53,795 nucleotides of DNA from Protostelium mycophagum. Lineage: Eukaryota > Evosea > Variosea > Protosteliida > Protosteliaceae. A program made the translations under genes and the position numbers. Shown piece by piece: positions 11,418 through 22,960 of this stretch. How positions within the stretch are numbered: the first letter of the stretch is position 1; each line of letters starts with the position of its first letter. The notes under the pieces were generated by a model. The model was not told the origin of the DNA and did no database searches. It was given only the letters and a program-made list of their open reading frames with translations. The stretch spans positions 1-53,795 of the forward strand of contig KV921021.1 of assembly GCA_002081555.1 (NCBI GenBank), in the 5' to 3' direction.

Positions 11418-14400
11418 ATGACCACGCCGCGAAGAGGGTCAACTATATTGCCACAGAGGTTGCCTCTTTCGAAGCAGAATGATTACGGTGAGGCTTGAAT
11501 CAAATCTGGTGGCACGACAAGATTGTAGTTCTCTTCGTGATTTGATGTCTATAGGAGTGGCTGGATTGGATGCCAGATTAAGAGGGGCCTCTATCAGTGC
11601 TCTGATTAAACTTTTATATGCACACGAAAAACCTCTGGCACAATTGTGTTGCATCGAAGAGATTGATCGACGAACATATGGTGAGTATCTCGTGTCGTAA
11701 TCACGTCGTATTATTAATCCTTCCATAACTGCACTTCTTAAAATAGATTTCCAACACGTTTTTGATCGAGCAGTTATGTCCACTCAATCACATGTCGTCT
11801 TCTAATTCTGACAAACGAAGAAAGAGAATTTTCAACAGAGACATTCTTTACGGAAGGAGGAGTCACAGCACTCGTGGATCTTCTAAACTATCTCGACAGG
11901 CCAGAATCAAATGTTTTAGAGGCAGAGCTGAAGACACTTTTGGTCACTGCCGTTTTGAGAGTCGTGGCACATATAAGCATGACAGGTGCGGTGTCTTCTA
12001 CATCGTTGTAGTTTCGTGACGATTTTTATTTTATTTTACAAATATTGTACAAGGGAATTTTATAGTGTGGTCAAGTCGTTTTTTGCAACCTTCTTTCCCT
12101 TTTGTTTAAATTTTTTAAAGGTTTTTTGTGACAATTTTTTTGCGGTTTCGCCACAAACACCAAGTACAGTTCTGTACGTCTACAAATCCCATCTCATTAC
12201 TTGGGGATGTGTCACCATGATGTCTCATCATGACGGAATGTACAGATCTCAGTGCTGGGGACATCATGGCCGCGGGAGGTTCGTTTTTTGTGGTTTCCCA
12301 CCTTGGAAAACACTCAGGCAGTGTCGAGTCACGTGACCTGTCAGGACTGGCATTAATTGAGGCGGGATGTACAGCCATCACGAACCTCGCCCTGAACGGT
12401 GAAATTTCCGAGAAAATTCTCTTTTAATCGTTGTAGATGACTGCAGGGATGATTTGGTCAATCAAGAAGCAGTTGGAAATTTACTTGAAATTTTTGAGAG
12501 ATTTGGCGAAGATTTTGGGCAGAATAAGGAGGAGTTAATTCGCACACTACAACGAGTCATTTCGGCCCTCATAAATCTCGCAAAAGACGGTACTTATACG
12601 AAATTTCTGCGAAATTTCGTCAGAATTAATACGTGATAGCTTCAACACACAGCGAATTTTCGTCGAGAATTCCTCAGTTTTTGCACTACGTTATGAGCCT
12701 CAGGGAGACCGAAGCTCAAACTGTCATTCTACAACTCCTTGGTAGAATCATGTCGACAAGTGAGTCAGATGACGTCATCATGACTCTTCTGACACGTGTC
12801 AGAAAGTGTCAGGAGTAAATTTATTCATAGCAACGGACACCTCATAATTTCAAAGTTAATCGATTTATCTCCGAGCAAATCAGCGGCAATACCCCTGTCC
12901 CTCAGAATTTTCCAGAAAATTTCCAGAGACGGTAAGCACTCAAATTCTCACTGAAATTTCGTGGAGATTCTGACGTCATCGTTGTAGATACCGGAGTTTT
13001 ATGTTTGATACAGAATAATATAGTGCAAAAAGCGCTGTTGAATGTACAGATTGAGGATAATTTGGCATCAGAAAATATTTACGAGACCGTGAGACTTTTA
13101 CACGCAATCTCATGCGAGAGTGAGTTTTCCTCGAAATTTCGTCCATATTTCAAATTGAATTTCCTTGAAATCTCAATGAGATTTCAGGTGAGTATAGATC
13201 TGCTCTGGCAGAGCTCGGAATTTTAAAGACACTACTTCCCCCTCTCAAAACAATGAAACAGAGTGAGCTGTCAAAATACATCACCAAAATTATTGCAAAT
13301 CTCCTCTCCGCCGACCCAACAGGTATGACCATCTACAACGATTGATTCTGACGCGTTGTAGAGGTCGAAAACTTCCTCAAACTGAATGGGGATGTGATCG
13401 TCGTAACATTATCTGACAGGCTCATGGCAACGAAAATGGATGTTCATGGAATCGCCACGCTGACGAATATTCTGAGAATTTTCTGCACCTTATGTACAAA
13501 AGGTCTGCTCGAATTTTTTCTGAAAATTCCCAGAATCTTCTTGCTCTCGAGCTAATTTTCCCAGAACCTTCTCTGTTGAAAATCTGCAACTGCAAATTGG
13601 TCACCAACTTGCCTTCTATTTTTAGCAACATGGGACCATCAAAGGATCCAGACATGGAGGACGCCGTTCTACAACTCGTCGTGAACATTTTGGCGGGAAA
13701 ACAGGAGATGACGGTGCCACTATTATTAGAACTGTTGAATGTGAAGGTGGACACAATAACAGAGAGTGTTTTGATAGGTTTGAGTGGAATTGTAAAATCT
13801 GGAGGTGAGTTTATCTTTCTCCTTTAGATTTCATTTTTTTGAGACAATTCCGGGAATACTTTGAAATTTCACTGAAAACTCATGAATTAAGGTTCTGCGG
13901 AGAGCTTACTGCAGAAGTCACCGAAATTTCATCTTGTCAAACAGGCGAAAAACCACCCAAATCCACGTGTGGCGGCCGCTGCATCCTCTTTACTTGACGA
14001 CGTCGGTGTGGCTTCCAGTAAGTACACCGTTGTAGATCTGAAATCTCTTCAAAAATTCAATTTGGCAATGGCAAATCTACAACTCAAATCTGTACCGAAT
14101 TTTCTCCGAAAAATAAGATGACGTCATACAGCGTCACCCGGGACGATAAGACGCAGCACCAACATATTTCAGTCCAAATTAATTCTTCTGGTCAATTGCG
14201 TTGTAGAATCTGACTCTAAGGAGATTCTATCTGCTTGTAAAGTGATCACGGCCGAGTCTTCTCCACATGTTCAGGTTTGAAATTTCCGCGAAAATTCTTG
14301 ACTTTAAAAAAATTCGTCGACTTTTCTACGAAAATTCTGATCTATTTTAGGCATACAAAGATCTGGGAATAAGCGAAGAAGATTGCAAAGAATTTAATTC

Positions 14401-17208
14401 TGCTTTGAGGAGTGTTCTACAATGCGTCAAAGACACCCTTGTTGCCAGGGGCAACAAAGAGGACGAATCTATACATCTCGAACACATGGCAGAACAAGTG
14501 AAATTTCTTAAAGATCTGGACGACAATCTGATACGACAGAGTGAAAGCCAGATGGAAAAGTCGGTGAAATCCCCGTGAAATTTCACACTGACGTGTACAG
14601 GATTTTCGAAGCACCGAAAGCATCTGTCGACAGATCCAAACGATTTTCAATTCGCCCACCCCCGGCCACAGCCAAAACCCCTTCTAATGTAAGTGTCAAA
14701 TTGACATGATCTGTCATGTACACGTCAGTTTTGACATCTGCAGAACACCCTTACGAGCGGCAGAAATTTGAAGGCAGACACAAACACTTCCGAAGTCAAC
14801 CCATCCCTGAAAAGGTTTGTAGAAGCGATTATGGCACCAGAGCCACCCCCAAATACGGGGGCATTATGGAACGCAACCGTTTCGGGTAAATTATTCTTCC
14901 GAGATGTAATGATGATGTGATGCACAAATGAACATGGAGTGATGTACAAACATAAAATTCGGAGAAATCTCCAAGGTGTTTTCTCAGAAAAAATCAGATG
15001 TGACGCTTCGCGTCAAATTCAATGCATTACCTTTGTGGATTTCTCACACAACCAACATCCTGACCTTTATAGATGTGCTCACTAAAGTGGATGACATCGG
15101 AAATTCCTCCGCAATCACCATCATCGAAGAGTCAAAGGTGGGAAATTTCGTCGAATCCTCTCTGAAAATTCGTCGAATCTTCTCTGAAAATTCGCCAGGC
15201 CGATGAGATATGGAGTTGTGGTAAGGATGTGCGCGACCAGTTGTCACAGACTGCAACGTGCTTCAGGACCTTCTCTCAGAACAAAGAGATAGGGCCGATG
15301 TCAGCCAGTATACGACGACTTGATGACGTCATCAACAAGATGGATGTGAGAAAATTCGATGAAATTTCGGAAAATAATGACTCGTTGTAGAAGATGTGGG
15401 TGGAGGCTCTTGCCGAGCTCGGAATCAAAAAGTGAGGGATTATTTATAATTAGATTTGTGGTTTATATTTCACGATAAAAAGATAAATTTACGTATTGAC
15501 CGTTGTAGATCACCAGTCGCCCAGCCCCCACCTGCACAAACGAAAACCCCGTCTACAACGTAAATTGGATTTTGTTTTAGTTTTTTGAATTATCCAGGTC
15601 AACACCCCCTGCCCTTACCAAAACCGCATCTACAACGTGATTTTATTTTTATTTAATTTTCATTAACAATTTCAGGTCAATGAATTCCGCCCCACCCGCT
15701 CTCGTCAAAACCGCGTCTACAACGTGATTATTTTATTCTTTTGATTAATGTACAATTTTCTGATTATTTAGTTCAATGAATCCACCTCCTACTCTCATCA
15801 AAGCACCATCTACAACGTAATTAATTCATTTTAATTTCGATTTTTGATTCTTTTAGGTCCATGAAGTCATCAGCACCACCGTTGTCAAAAAGTCCATCTA
15901 CAACCTCCATGGCGTAAGAATTTTCACAGCTTCTTCATCACAAGACGAAAATAAATGCAACAACTCTGAGTTTTGCAGAGCTAAATCGCCTCCACCACCA
16001 ACGACAAAATCACCATTTGGATCCATTGGGCGTTCTGGCCTTTTAGATGCCATTCGGGGCGGGATCACACTGAAGTGAGATCAATTCTGCCGAAATATAA
16101 AACGAATTAATCTCCACCAGAAAATTCTCCTCATTTACGTCTCCATCAGCAGAGCCCTCTACAACTGGTCGCGCCACCAGAAGTCCCTCCTCCCCGGCAA
16201 CCGTAACAGATACTTCAGGTCGTGTCACAAGAAGTCCCTCCATCCCCCCTCCCCCCCTCCCCTCCAGGAATGCCAGACCCCGCCTAGTCAGTGGACTTTA
16301 CCGCCCTCCCACTGGTATGTCAAGTCTCAATTTGAGAGATCAAGCCAAAACTCCAACGGAAGTGTGGGCCAAATTTTTTTGGAATAACGGGACGAAAATG
16401 TTGCGATTTGCGCCAGAAGACTTCTCTTCTCTACAACCCTTCAAAGTGAGTTTATTGCTTCAACCATTCGGACTACAATGACGTGTGTAGGAAAAAGTGT
16501 ACAAAAAATACCCGGAGGGCAGTCTGCCCCCGCTAGAGTCTATCCGATTCACCTTGCGTGATCATCAGAACAATATGGTCCATCTCACTGCGGTAATTTT
16601 ATCATTTTGTTGTTCATCTGCCTTTAGAATTCCACAACATCCGGTTTTAAATCTCCTGATCACAACGCAGGATGATGACATCGCATTTGCGCTGCAAGGT
16701 TACATGATCTCTCCAGACAATCCGGTACAATTCGTCTTGTCACATGTCCCGCCCCTCTCAACAGATACATCCAAACCACGAAGCCCATCTACATCCAGTT
16801 CAACTCCATCTACAACGGTCCCAGGATCATCCAAATTCAACCCACCCACACTAACCAGGCGTCCTTCCGACAGAGCGAATAGAACAGCTGTTCAGCTCAC
16901 ACCTCTCGAACAACTGAGGAACGTCATGATGGCTGCACAAAACAGTGAGGGAGGGAAGGATCCGACAGTGCTGTCGAAAATCAACGCGATCAGGAGGTTG
17001 AGCACACATTTGCCAGATGAGGTGGGAATATTTTTGGTCTTGATCAACCCCTGAAAAGATTCAGAAGGAAGAAACGAAGAGGAAGCAGAGACAGACAAGA
17101 GCACCCGTAAGAAAGCATGAATTGTCGACTTTGTTGCAAGCATCTCCAGAGCATTATAATATCCAAGGAGAAGAGAAAAAGTATCAGAATCTTGAATGGC
17201 TCAACTGA
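11418..17208 (+). CDS. ARM/HEAT-like alpha-solenoid protein of unknown function
   Basis: I do not recognise the family. From about 11520 to 14570, many exons of about 100-200 nt encode helical repeats of ARM/HEAT character (for example GGVTALVDLLNYLDRPE, AVGNLLEIFERFGEDFG, AITNLALN, SVLIGLSGIVKSGG). A helical segment lies at 14960-15430. A Pro/Ser/Thr-rich section encoded by amplified micro-exons follows (15509-15913). The C-terminal region (16300-17200) contains EVWAKFFWNNGTKMLRFAP and ends EEKKYQNLEWLN. The start at 11418 is the first ATG in the open frame, and upstream exons are possible. It may be two genes, but no internal terminator was seen. The solenoid-plus-proline-rich layout recalls actin-linked scaffolds, but no FH2 domain was found. 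Confidence 0.6.
13321..13363 (+). other. Short intron with inverted TCTACAACG/CGTTGTAGA ends
   Basis: Inside the solenoid gene a 40-odd nt intron runs from GTATGACCA to CGTTGTAG. It contains TCTACAACG and then CGTTGTAGA, a 9-bp perfect inverted repeat with a loop of about 13 nt. The second arm holds the AG acceptor. Confidence 0.55.
15509..15913 (+). repeat. Tandem array of amplified micro-exons and introns
   Basis: Five successive exons (about 15509-15559, 15598-15636, 15676-15723, 15772-15816, 15857-15913) share the ending CATCTACAAC or CGTCTACAAC. The first four are cut at exactly TCTACAAC|GT. The later ones start GTCAATGAA or similar. They encode a Pro-rich peptide unit ending SPSTT or TASTT, each time with phase-2 introns of about 40-47 nt that are AT-rich and not identical. 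All joins keep the frame. The exon-plus-intron unit (78-96 bp) therefore seems to have been duplicated in tandem. Confidence 0.75.
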
Positions 17209-17214
17209 AATAAA
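17209..17214 (+). terminator. Poly(A) signal AATAAA of the solenoid gene
   Basis: The hexamer directly follows the TGA stop (17206-17208). The next gene converges from the other strand with its stop at 17356. Confidence 0.6.
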
Positions 17215-17355
17215 TGATTGATGCCAAAAAATTGTACAAATTAAAATCGCAGCGTCCTTGTGAACATCAAACACAAAAAAATACAAATCGTGCATCACAA
17301 CGTCCAATCGCACCACGTGAGATATAAATAATTAGATAAATTGCTAGTTCAAGAT

Positions 17356-18600
17356 CTATTGATGGTCATAACGAGGGGGGTAATCTGGGTGAGGGGGCTG
17401 CTCATGTCCTCCCTGGGGTGGGGGAGGTGCGTGGCTGGGGGGTGGGTTCCCTCCGTCATCGTACCTGTGTCCCCCATCCCTGGGTCTGTCGTCATAACGA
17501 GGTCTCTCCTCCCTAGGTCCTCTGTCGTATCTCTCTCCTCTATCATCATGACGTGGTCCGCGGTCTTCGTAACGCTCTCTCCTATCGTCGTAACGTTCTC
17601 CCCCGGCTCCTCCTCCTCTATGGCCTTCATATCCTCCTCTACGGTCATCATAACGGTCTCCGCCTCTACGCTCCTCGTAGCGGTCTCCCCCTCTTCTGTC
17701 ATAGCCCCTGTCGCGATCTCCTCCACGGCCGCCACCGCCGTAAGGTTCATGACGTCCTCCGGCGCCTCTGTCTCTGCTTCTGAAATCCTCTCTCTTCTCT
17801 TCTCTTGGGCGGTCGGTATGTTCACGGCCGCCACCACCACGCCTACCGGAGTAACCAAAGAGTTTCTTCTGAAGCTCTCGAGATACCTGCTTCAAATGCA
17901 TGAAATTGCAATGTCCTCCGCGAGTGCATTCACGCATCTCATATTGTCGGCAACTGAAAGGGTGATTATTATGACAAGATTACAAAAGTCGGATAATTTG
18001 AACTCACCTGGCCTCTCTAAAATCGGTCACTGGGGAGAATTCTCCAACAATTGGTCTTCCTAACGAAGATCAGGATTGATATTAACTAATTTGTGAATAT
18101 CTAGACGTACCTCCGTAGAATCTTCCTGTTAGGGCGTGCAAGGCCTTCTCTGCTCCCTCTTCCTTCGCAAACTTCACGTAGACGTTTCCTAACCTAGGTT
18201 AGACCCTGTCCCTGGACCTAATCCTGCAAAAAATGTCTGTCGCAACACACCTGCTAAATGATCACAGATGTTGTCGCAAACGTTGAGCTCGTCGATGGTT
18301 CCGTAGTTAGAAAGTTCGTCATAGATGTCTTCATAGAACTCCTCGAACTCCTCTTGTCCTTTCTTCTCGTCATATCCAGGGTTCACCAGAGATGGATTAC
18401 GGTACATTCCTACGATGAGTAACGTTTGACTGGTGGGTGGCTTGTTATGTCTTCTCTCACATTTATCTCCGTGTCTGCAAGCTCCAATCTTGAAGTAAAA
18501 AGGGCAATTCACCCTTGCGAGTCAGCACTATAATACTTGAACAAATATACCTGTCCTTTTCTGTTCCGAAAATGGACTGTAAATATTCGGCACCAGCCAT
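17356..18600 (-). CDS. U2AF1: U2AF small subunit (U2AF35)
   Basis: U2AF35 binds the AG dinucleotide at 3' splice sites together with U2AF65. Reading the minus strand gives the start [17 protein letters not shown], the first CCCH zinc finger ([21 protein letters not shown]), a UHM/RRM domain ([20 protein letters not shown]), [15 protein letters not shown] and the second CCCH finger ([14 protein letters not shown]). The C-terminus is a long tail of RGG, DRYD and RYDDR repeats in place of the usual RS domain. I chose the ATG at 18600 because it aligns with the start of the human protein. The frame stays open upstream, but without an ATG near its end. Confidence 0.95.
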
Positions 18601-19047
18601 GCTGGTACCATCAGCGGTACGATTTTGATGATACATGTTTGTGATGGATGTATCGAAGTTGTGATCTTGTTCAAAATTGGTTGTCAATCTACAATGATCG
18701 TCATATTTAAATTTTTAATATATTAAACCATTTTTTGTTGGACTATCATGGAGAGATATTTCACCTTGGAAAGTGCAAGATATTGGACATGGCCCTATAT
18801 TAGTTGCTAATATTGATGTTCCACTGTTCTAAGAGGATCTTTTAATATTCTATTATCTTATTGAAAATATTGAGCAGAAGCTTCTTCTTACAAGTGATAC
18901 GCTATGAGCCAACCCCATTTGGTCAACTTTTGCTGAAAAATGTACAGCTAAAAGAGGGATTGCGTAGCTTTATCGATATCGGCAATTAACCACGCGTTGT
19001 AGAATGATGGCATTAAAGCTCCAACTCGATTTTTCATCGGATCAGAA
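18601..19047. other. Divergent intergenic region
   Basis: About 450 AT-rich bases between U2AF35 (-) and the secreted-protein gene (+). The region must hold both promoters. One CGTTGTAGAA word sits at about 18995. No other gene was seen. Confidence 0.5.
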
Positions 19048-19161
19048 AAGATGGAAGCGGTTCTTGTTGCCCTGGCCTTTCTCTCTCTATGCACCTCAAC
19101 TCAAGCCGTTTAAGATGGAAGCGGTTCTTGTTGCCCTGGCCTTTCTCTCTCTATGCACCTC
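19048..19161 (+). repeat. 50-bp direct duplication of a signal-peptide coding segment, offset 64 bp
   Basis: 19048-19097 and 19112-19161 are identical by eye. Each begins AAGATGGAAGCGG and encodes MEAVLVALAFLSLCTS. Confidence 0.9.
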
Positions 19162-19614
19162 CGCTCTGCGAGAGCATCCTCTGTGGATTACTGCTACAGC
19201 GCAGGTGCAGGGTCTCTAAAGGTCATTGTCAGCGGTGCCACTGTAACACAGACAAACTACGCACAGAGTGGATGTGTGGGCAACATCACCTCTACTGGAA
19301 TCGTGGCAACCATTGGCAGCTGCAACCAGGGATTTCTAAGTAAACAGGAAACATCTTTCAATCCAGCCCCCACAACAAGCGATAGTGCTGAGCAGACTTA
19401 CTTGAGATCAACGTGCGACGGCCCCATCTTTTCCACTTCCATCACCTATGGTGCTGGATGTAACTCTCTGGTCAGTTGCAACACAAACAACAACACGGGT
19501 ATCCTCTCATCTTCCAAGACAGTCTGCGGAAATAATGCCGTATTTCCTTCAAACGGCATTGGACGCCTTGGATGTTCGATCATCTTCACTGCCATCCTGT
19601 CTCTCTTTATTTGA
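19115..19614 (+). CDS. Small secreted, possibly GPI-anchored, protein (paralogue of 43378-43966)
   Basis: The second duplicated ATG (19115) begins the hydrophobic signal-like peptide MEAVLVALAFLSLCTS. The mature region (about 19165-19611) is rich in Cys, Ser, Thr, Asn and Gly. It ends in a hydrophobic stretch (CSIIFTAILSLFI) like a GPI-attachment signal. The mature region aligns with the minus-strand gene at 43378-43966 (SFNPAPTTSDS against SFNPTPTASDT). The signal peptide and the mature region are in different frames. Joining them needs a very short or non-canonical intron, a frameshift or a sequence error, so the true N-terminus is open. The stop TGA overlaps AATAAA. Function unknown. Confidence 0.7.
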
Positions 19615-19619
19615 ATAAA
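19614..19619 (+). terminator. Poly(A) signal AATAAA of the secreted-protein gene
   Basis: The hexamer overlaps the last base of the TGA stop. Confidence 0.55.
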
Positions 19620-19802
19620 TCCATTTGGAGCTGAGAATATTTGACTTCTCTCAGACTTGAGTTGTGAGGAAATATTGTGATGAGACCCCCGCGGCGTCGA
19701 CAGAGAGAATGTAGACACTAGGTTTTATTGGAATGAGTGCTCTCAACCCTTTGAAAACGGAGTTCACAACACTCATCCTTTTCCATCTGATTCATCACAG
19801 AC

Positions 19803-20916
19803 ATGAGTTTATTCGCAAGCCTCAAGGGAAGAGTCACAGTGATGTGAGTCAAAATACACGTTCAAACTACTGATAAACTTTAGAACTGGAGCTTCTTCAG
19901 GAATTGGAGAGGGAATCGCCAAGATCTTCGCCAGTAACGGATCTAATCTTGTATGTCGCCTTGTCATCGATCCCTCTTAATCTCTACAGGTGCTCGGAGC
20001 GAGACGTGTAGAACGTCTGGAAGCTTTACAGAAGGAGCTGTCTTCGAAACATGGTGTTCAAGTGTGAGTGACACTATCACTGACGATCCATATTGACTCG
20101 TCAGATTTGTGCATCCTTTAGACGTCACCAGCCGCGAATCTGTCGAGAAATTCGTGTCGGCCATCCCCGCGGAGCTCAAGAATGTTGATGTCCTTGTAAA
20201 CAATGCCGGTCTCGCCTTAGGTGTGAAGCACACCTTCGAGAACAGCTTGGACGACATCGACAACATGGTCGACGTCAACGTCAAGGGTGTCTTCTACATC
20301 TTGAGGTGACTTTCCGAATCTTATGCGACGACTGAATCATCTTTAGAGCGTTGTTACCCGGATTCTTGGAAAGAAAGAAGGGAGACATCGTCAACATTAG
20401 CAGTGTCGCCGGTCTCGAAGGATACCCGGGAGGTTCAGTTTACTGCGCCACAAAACACGCCGTACAAGGTTTGACCGAAGCCCTCAGAAAGGAGGTCTGT
20501 ACAAGTCCAAATTTGGATTGTGCCAGGCACAGTTGTCAAGAAAATTCTTGGAACTCGTTGGCATGCAGACGTGTTGAAAGATGACAGGTGGTGGCCACCC
20601 CCATCCGTGTGTCTTCCATCTGCCCTGGACTTGTTGAGACAGAGTTCAGCCAAATTCGTTTTGGAGGAGACAAGGACAAGGCTAAGAGCGTTTACAAAGG
20701 TGAGGACTACTGTGTTCCTTTGATGTTGACGTGGGGACAGGCATCAACGCCTTGTGCGCTGATGATGTCGCCGAAGCCGTTGCCTACGTGACAAGCAGGT
20801 AAAGAATCCGTCATTTTTATGTGATTGACACCAGCAGACCTCCCCATGTCCAGATCTCTGACCTTGTCATCTACCCGACAAATCAAGCTGCTGTCTGCTC
20901 TGTTCACAAAGAATAA
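19803..20916 (+). CDS. Classical short-chain dehydrogenase/reductase (SDR)
   Basis: A Rossmann-fold NAD(P)-dependent oxidoreductase of about 260 residues. The protein starts MSLFASLKGRVTV and, after a first intron, gives the cofactor motif TGASSGIGEGIAK. LGARR, which suggests NADP(H) preference, DVLVNNAG, ISSVAG and the active-site YCATK (YxxxK) follow. After a 94-nt intron (about 20492-20585) comes VSSICPGLVETEFS. The ending DLVIYPTNQA is typical of the yeast YMR226C / bacterial YdfG group, which act on serine and related 3-hydroxy acids. The exact substrate is inferred only from this likeness. The stop TAA (20914-20916) lies within AATAAA. ARPC1 begins 180 bp downstream. Confidence 0.92.
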
Positions 20917-20917
20917 A
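20912..20917 (+). terminator. Poly(A) signal AATAAA of the SDR gene
   Basis: The hexamer contains the TAA stop codon. Confidence 0.6.
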
Positions 20918-21095
20918 GAGTCTCTTGCGTTTTTGAAAGGCTCACTTGGCTTTCTATTTCTTGTTTGTATCTGTTGCCCTTTGGTGACATTTTTCGTTTG
21001 TAGATGAGTCATCGTTGTAGACAGTGCAACACAATGGTCGACACGTCCGCTATTTGTTCCGTGCGTCGGGCCACACATCTTGAACCACCTCTATA

Positions 21096-22562
21096 ATGTC
21101 TGACATTGGCAAGTTCCCCGGAGTCTCCTCGATCACCTGCCACGCCTGGAACGCCGACGGCACAAGTGAGAGTTCATATCTGATATGAGATCCGAGGATA
21201 TGCATAAAATATAAGACCACGTGGATCCCCTTGGTCTTTATTAATTATCTCTGCAGAGGTCGCCCTTTGCCCCAACAACAACGAGATTCACATCTACAAG
21301 AAGGCAGGAAATGCATACACTTTGGAGGCCAAGCTTGCCGAGGTCCGTTTTTTATTTTCTTTCTTTCGATGCAGACGTTCATGCTCCTCTAATACTCCTT
21401 TGTTATTGTGTTGGAGATCTTTCAAAACTGACAGAAGATCAGCACGATCAGGTCGTGACTGGAATCGACTGGGCACCCAAGTCTAACCGTATCGTCTCCT
21501 GCTCTCAGGATCGTAATGCTTACGTGTGGACCCTCACCAACAACGTGTGGAAGCCAGTCCTTGTCATTCTCAGAATCAACCGCGCTGCAACTCACGTAAA
21601 GTGGTCTCCTCATGGTAGGTCTTCGTAAATCGATACCACAAATCATTCATTCCAAATTATAGAGAACAAGTTCGCCGTTGCCTGCGGAGCTAACCTTGTC
21701 TCTGTCTGCTCTTTCGAGTCCGATCACGACTGGTGGGTGTCTAAGCACATTAAGAAGCACACCTCCACCGTTACTCACATCGCATGGCACCCTAGCAATG
21801 CTCTCCTTGCTACTGCTTCCACTGACTACAAGGCTCGTATTTTCTCTGCCTTGATCAAGGGAGTCGATAAGAGGTAATTTTATATTATTTTACGATTGAC
21901 GATTTAATCATCGAAGTGTCTCATTTGATCTGACCATTATTCAGCGCCCCCACTCTCCCCATGGGTACAAAGGCACCCTTTGGAGAGCTCATCGCCGAAT
22001 CAGAGACCAATGGATGGGTCCAGAGCGTCGCCTGGTCTCCTTCTGGAAACGTCCTCGGATACGCCGCACAGGACTCCACTGTTCACTTTTTAGACATCTC
22101 TTCTGGACAAGCCCAAGTCCAAACTGTGAAGCACAGAGATCTGCCCTTCAGAGATCTCCTCTTCACCTCTGAGACTCAGGCAGTTGCCGTCGGTCACGAC
22201 TGCACACCCATCACCTTCACTAACAATGGAGGTTGGGTCTTTGGAAAGAAGGTTGACACAGGAGGTCCGTTTAGACATTCTAGATTTGTGTTTTGACTCT
22301 GGTAGGTGCCGCTGCTGGAGCACCCAAGGTCGTCTCTGCCATGGACAAATTCAAGAACCAAGACAACCTCGGATCTTCTTCCAATGAGACCAAGCTCACC
22401 ACCAAGCACCAGAACTCGATCAGGTAGATGGACATACGATCTCAATCTTTGACATGAACTGATGGAGGCAGCTGCATCCAGGCATACAAGCTCGCTGGAA
22501 CCAACGTCAGCCAGTACTCCACTTCTGGCCTCGACGGCACCCTCATCATCTGGGCTGCTTAA
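21096..22562 (+). CDS. ARPC1: Arp2/3 complex subunit 1 (ARPC1, WD40)
   Basis: ARPC1 is the WD40 beta-propeller subunit of the Arp2/3 actin nucleator. The protein begins [22 protein letters not shown] and shows WD40 blades in order: [72 protein letters not shown], and [23 protein letters not shown]. It closes with [15 protein letters not shown]. About 370 residues over several exons matches the family length. The start is unambiguous because it aligns with the conserved N-terminus. The presence of Arp2/3 fits an amoeboid cell. Confidence 0.97.
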
Positions 22563-22960
22563 TTGTAATAACAATAAACCATGAGTCATCATAAATTCGA
22601 CAATTATTCTTTTATTCGTATTCTTGGCTCAGTGATGTTCGCATGTACAACATAGATCATAAAAAGGCAGNNNNNNNNNNNNNNNNNNNNNNNNNNNNNN
22701 NNNNNNNNNNNNNNNNNNNNNNNNNNNNNNNNNNNNNNNNNNNNNNNNNNNNNNNNNNNNNNNNNNNNNNCCTTCGCCTCTTGCCTCATGCTGTGGAAGG
22801 CCCACAATGTCTTTGGGAGCAGATTGAGACAGATCTATTTCGCGTTCTGCTGTCAACCCGAAGCCAGTGAACAGCCCAATCTATTTCTGTTAACGGAAGG
22901 GCCGCGGTAAGAAGGTTACTGAAATCTCTAGCATTTCAACGAAGCTTCGGAGCGACCACC
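22563..22960. other. Spacer with an assembly gap (22671-22770)
   Basis: Exactly 100 N mark a scaffold gap of unknown true size. The flanks (22600-22670 and 22771-22960) have open frames on both strands but nothing recognisable. A small gene may be lost in the gap. Confidence 0.9.
22573..22578 (+). terminator. Poly(A) signal AATAAA of ARPC1
   Basis: AATAAA lies 10 bp after the TAA stop. Confidence 0.55.

Noticed and set aside
13335-13362. CRISPR or other array made of the TCTACAAC word
   Set aside because: The word is dispersed, has no fixed spacing and occurs inside eukaryotic genes. It is not an array.
17341-18063. A 240-residue plus-strand frame rich in Ser and Val
   Set aside because: It is antisense to the RGG-rich tail of U2AF35. 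The minus-strand reading is a known protein.
22771-22960. Short open frames next to the first N gap as a gene fragment
   Set aside because: Both strands are open, no known motif is visible, and the gap prevents a decision.
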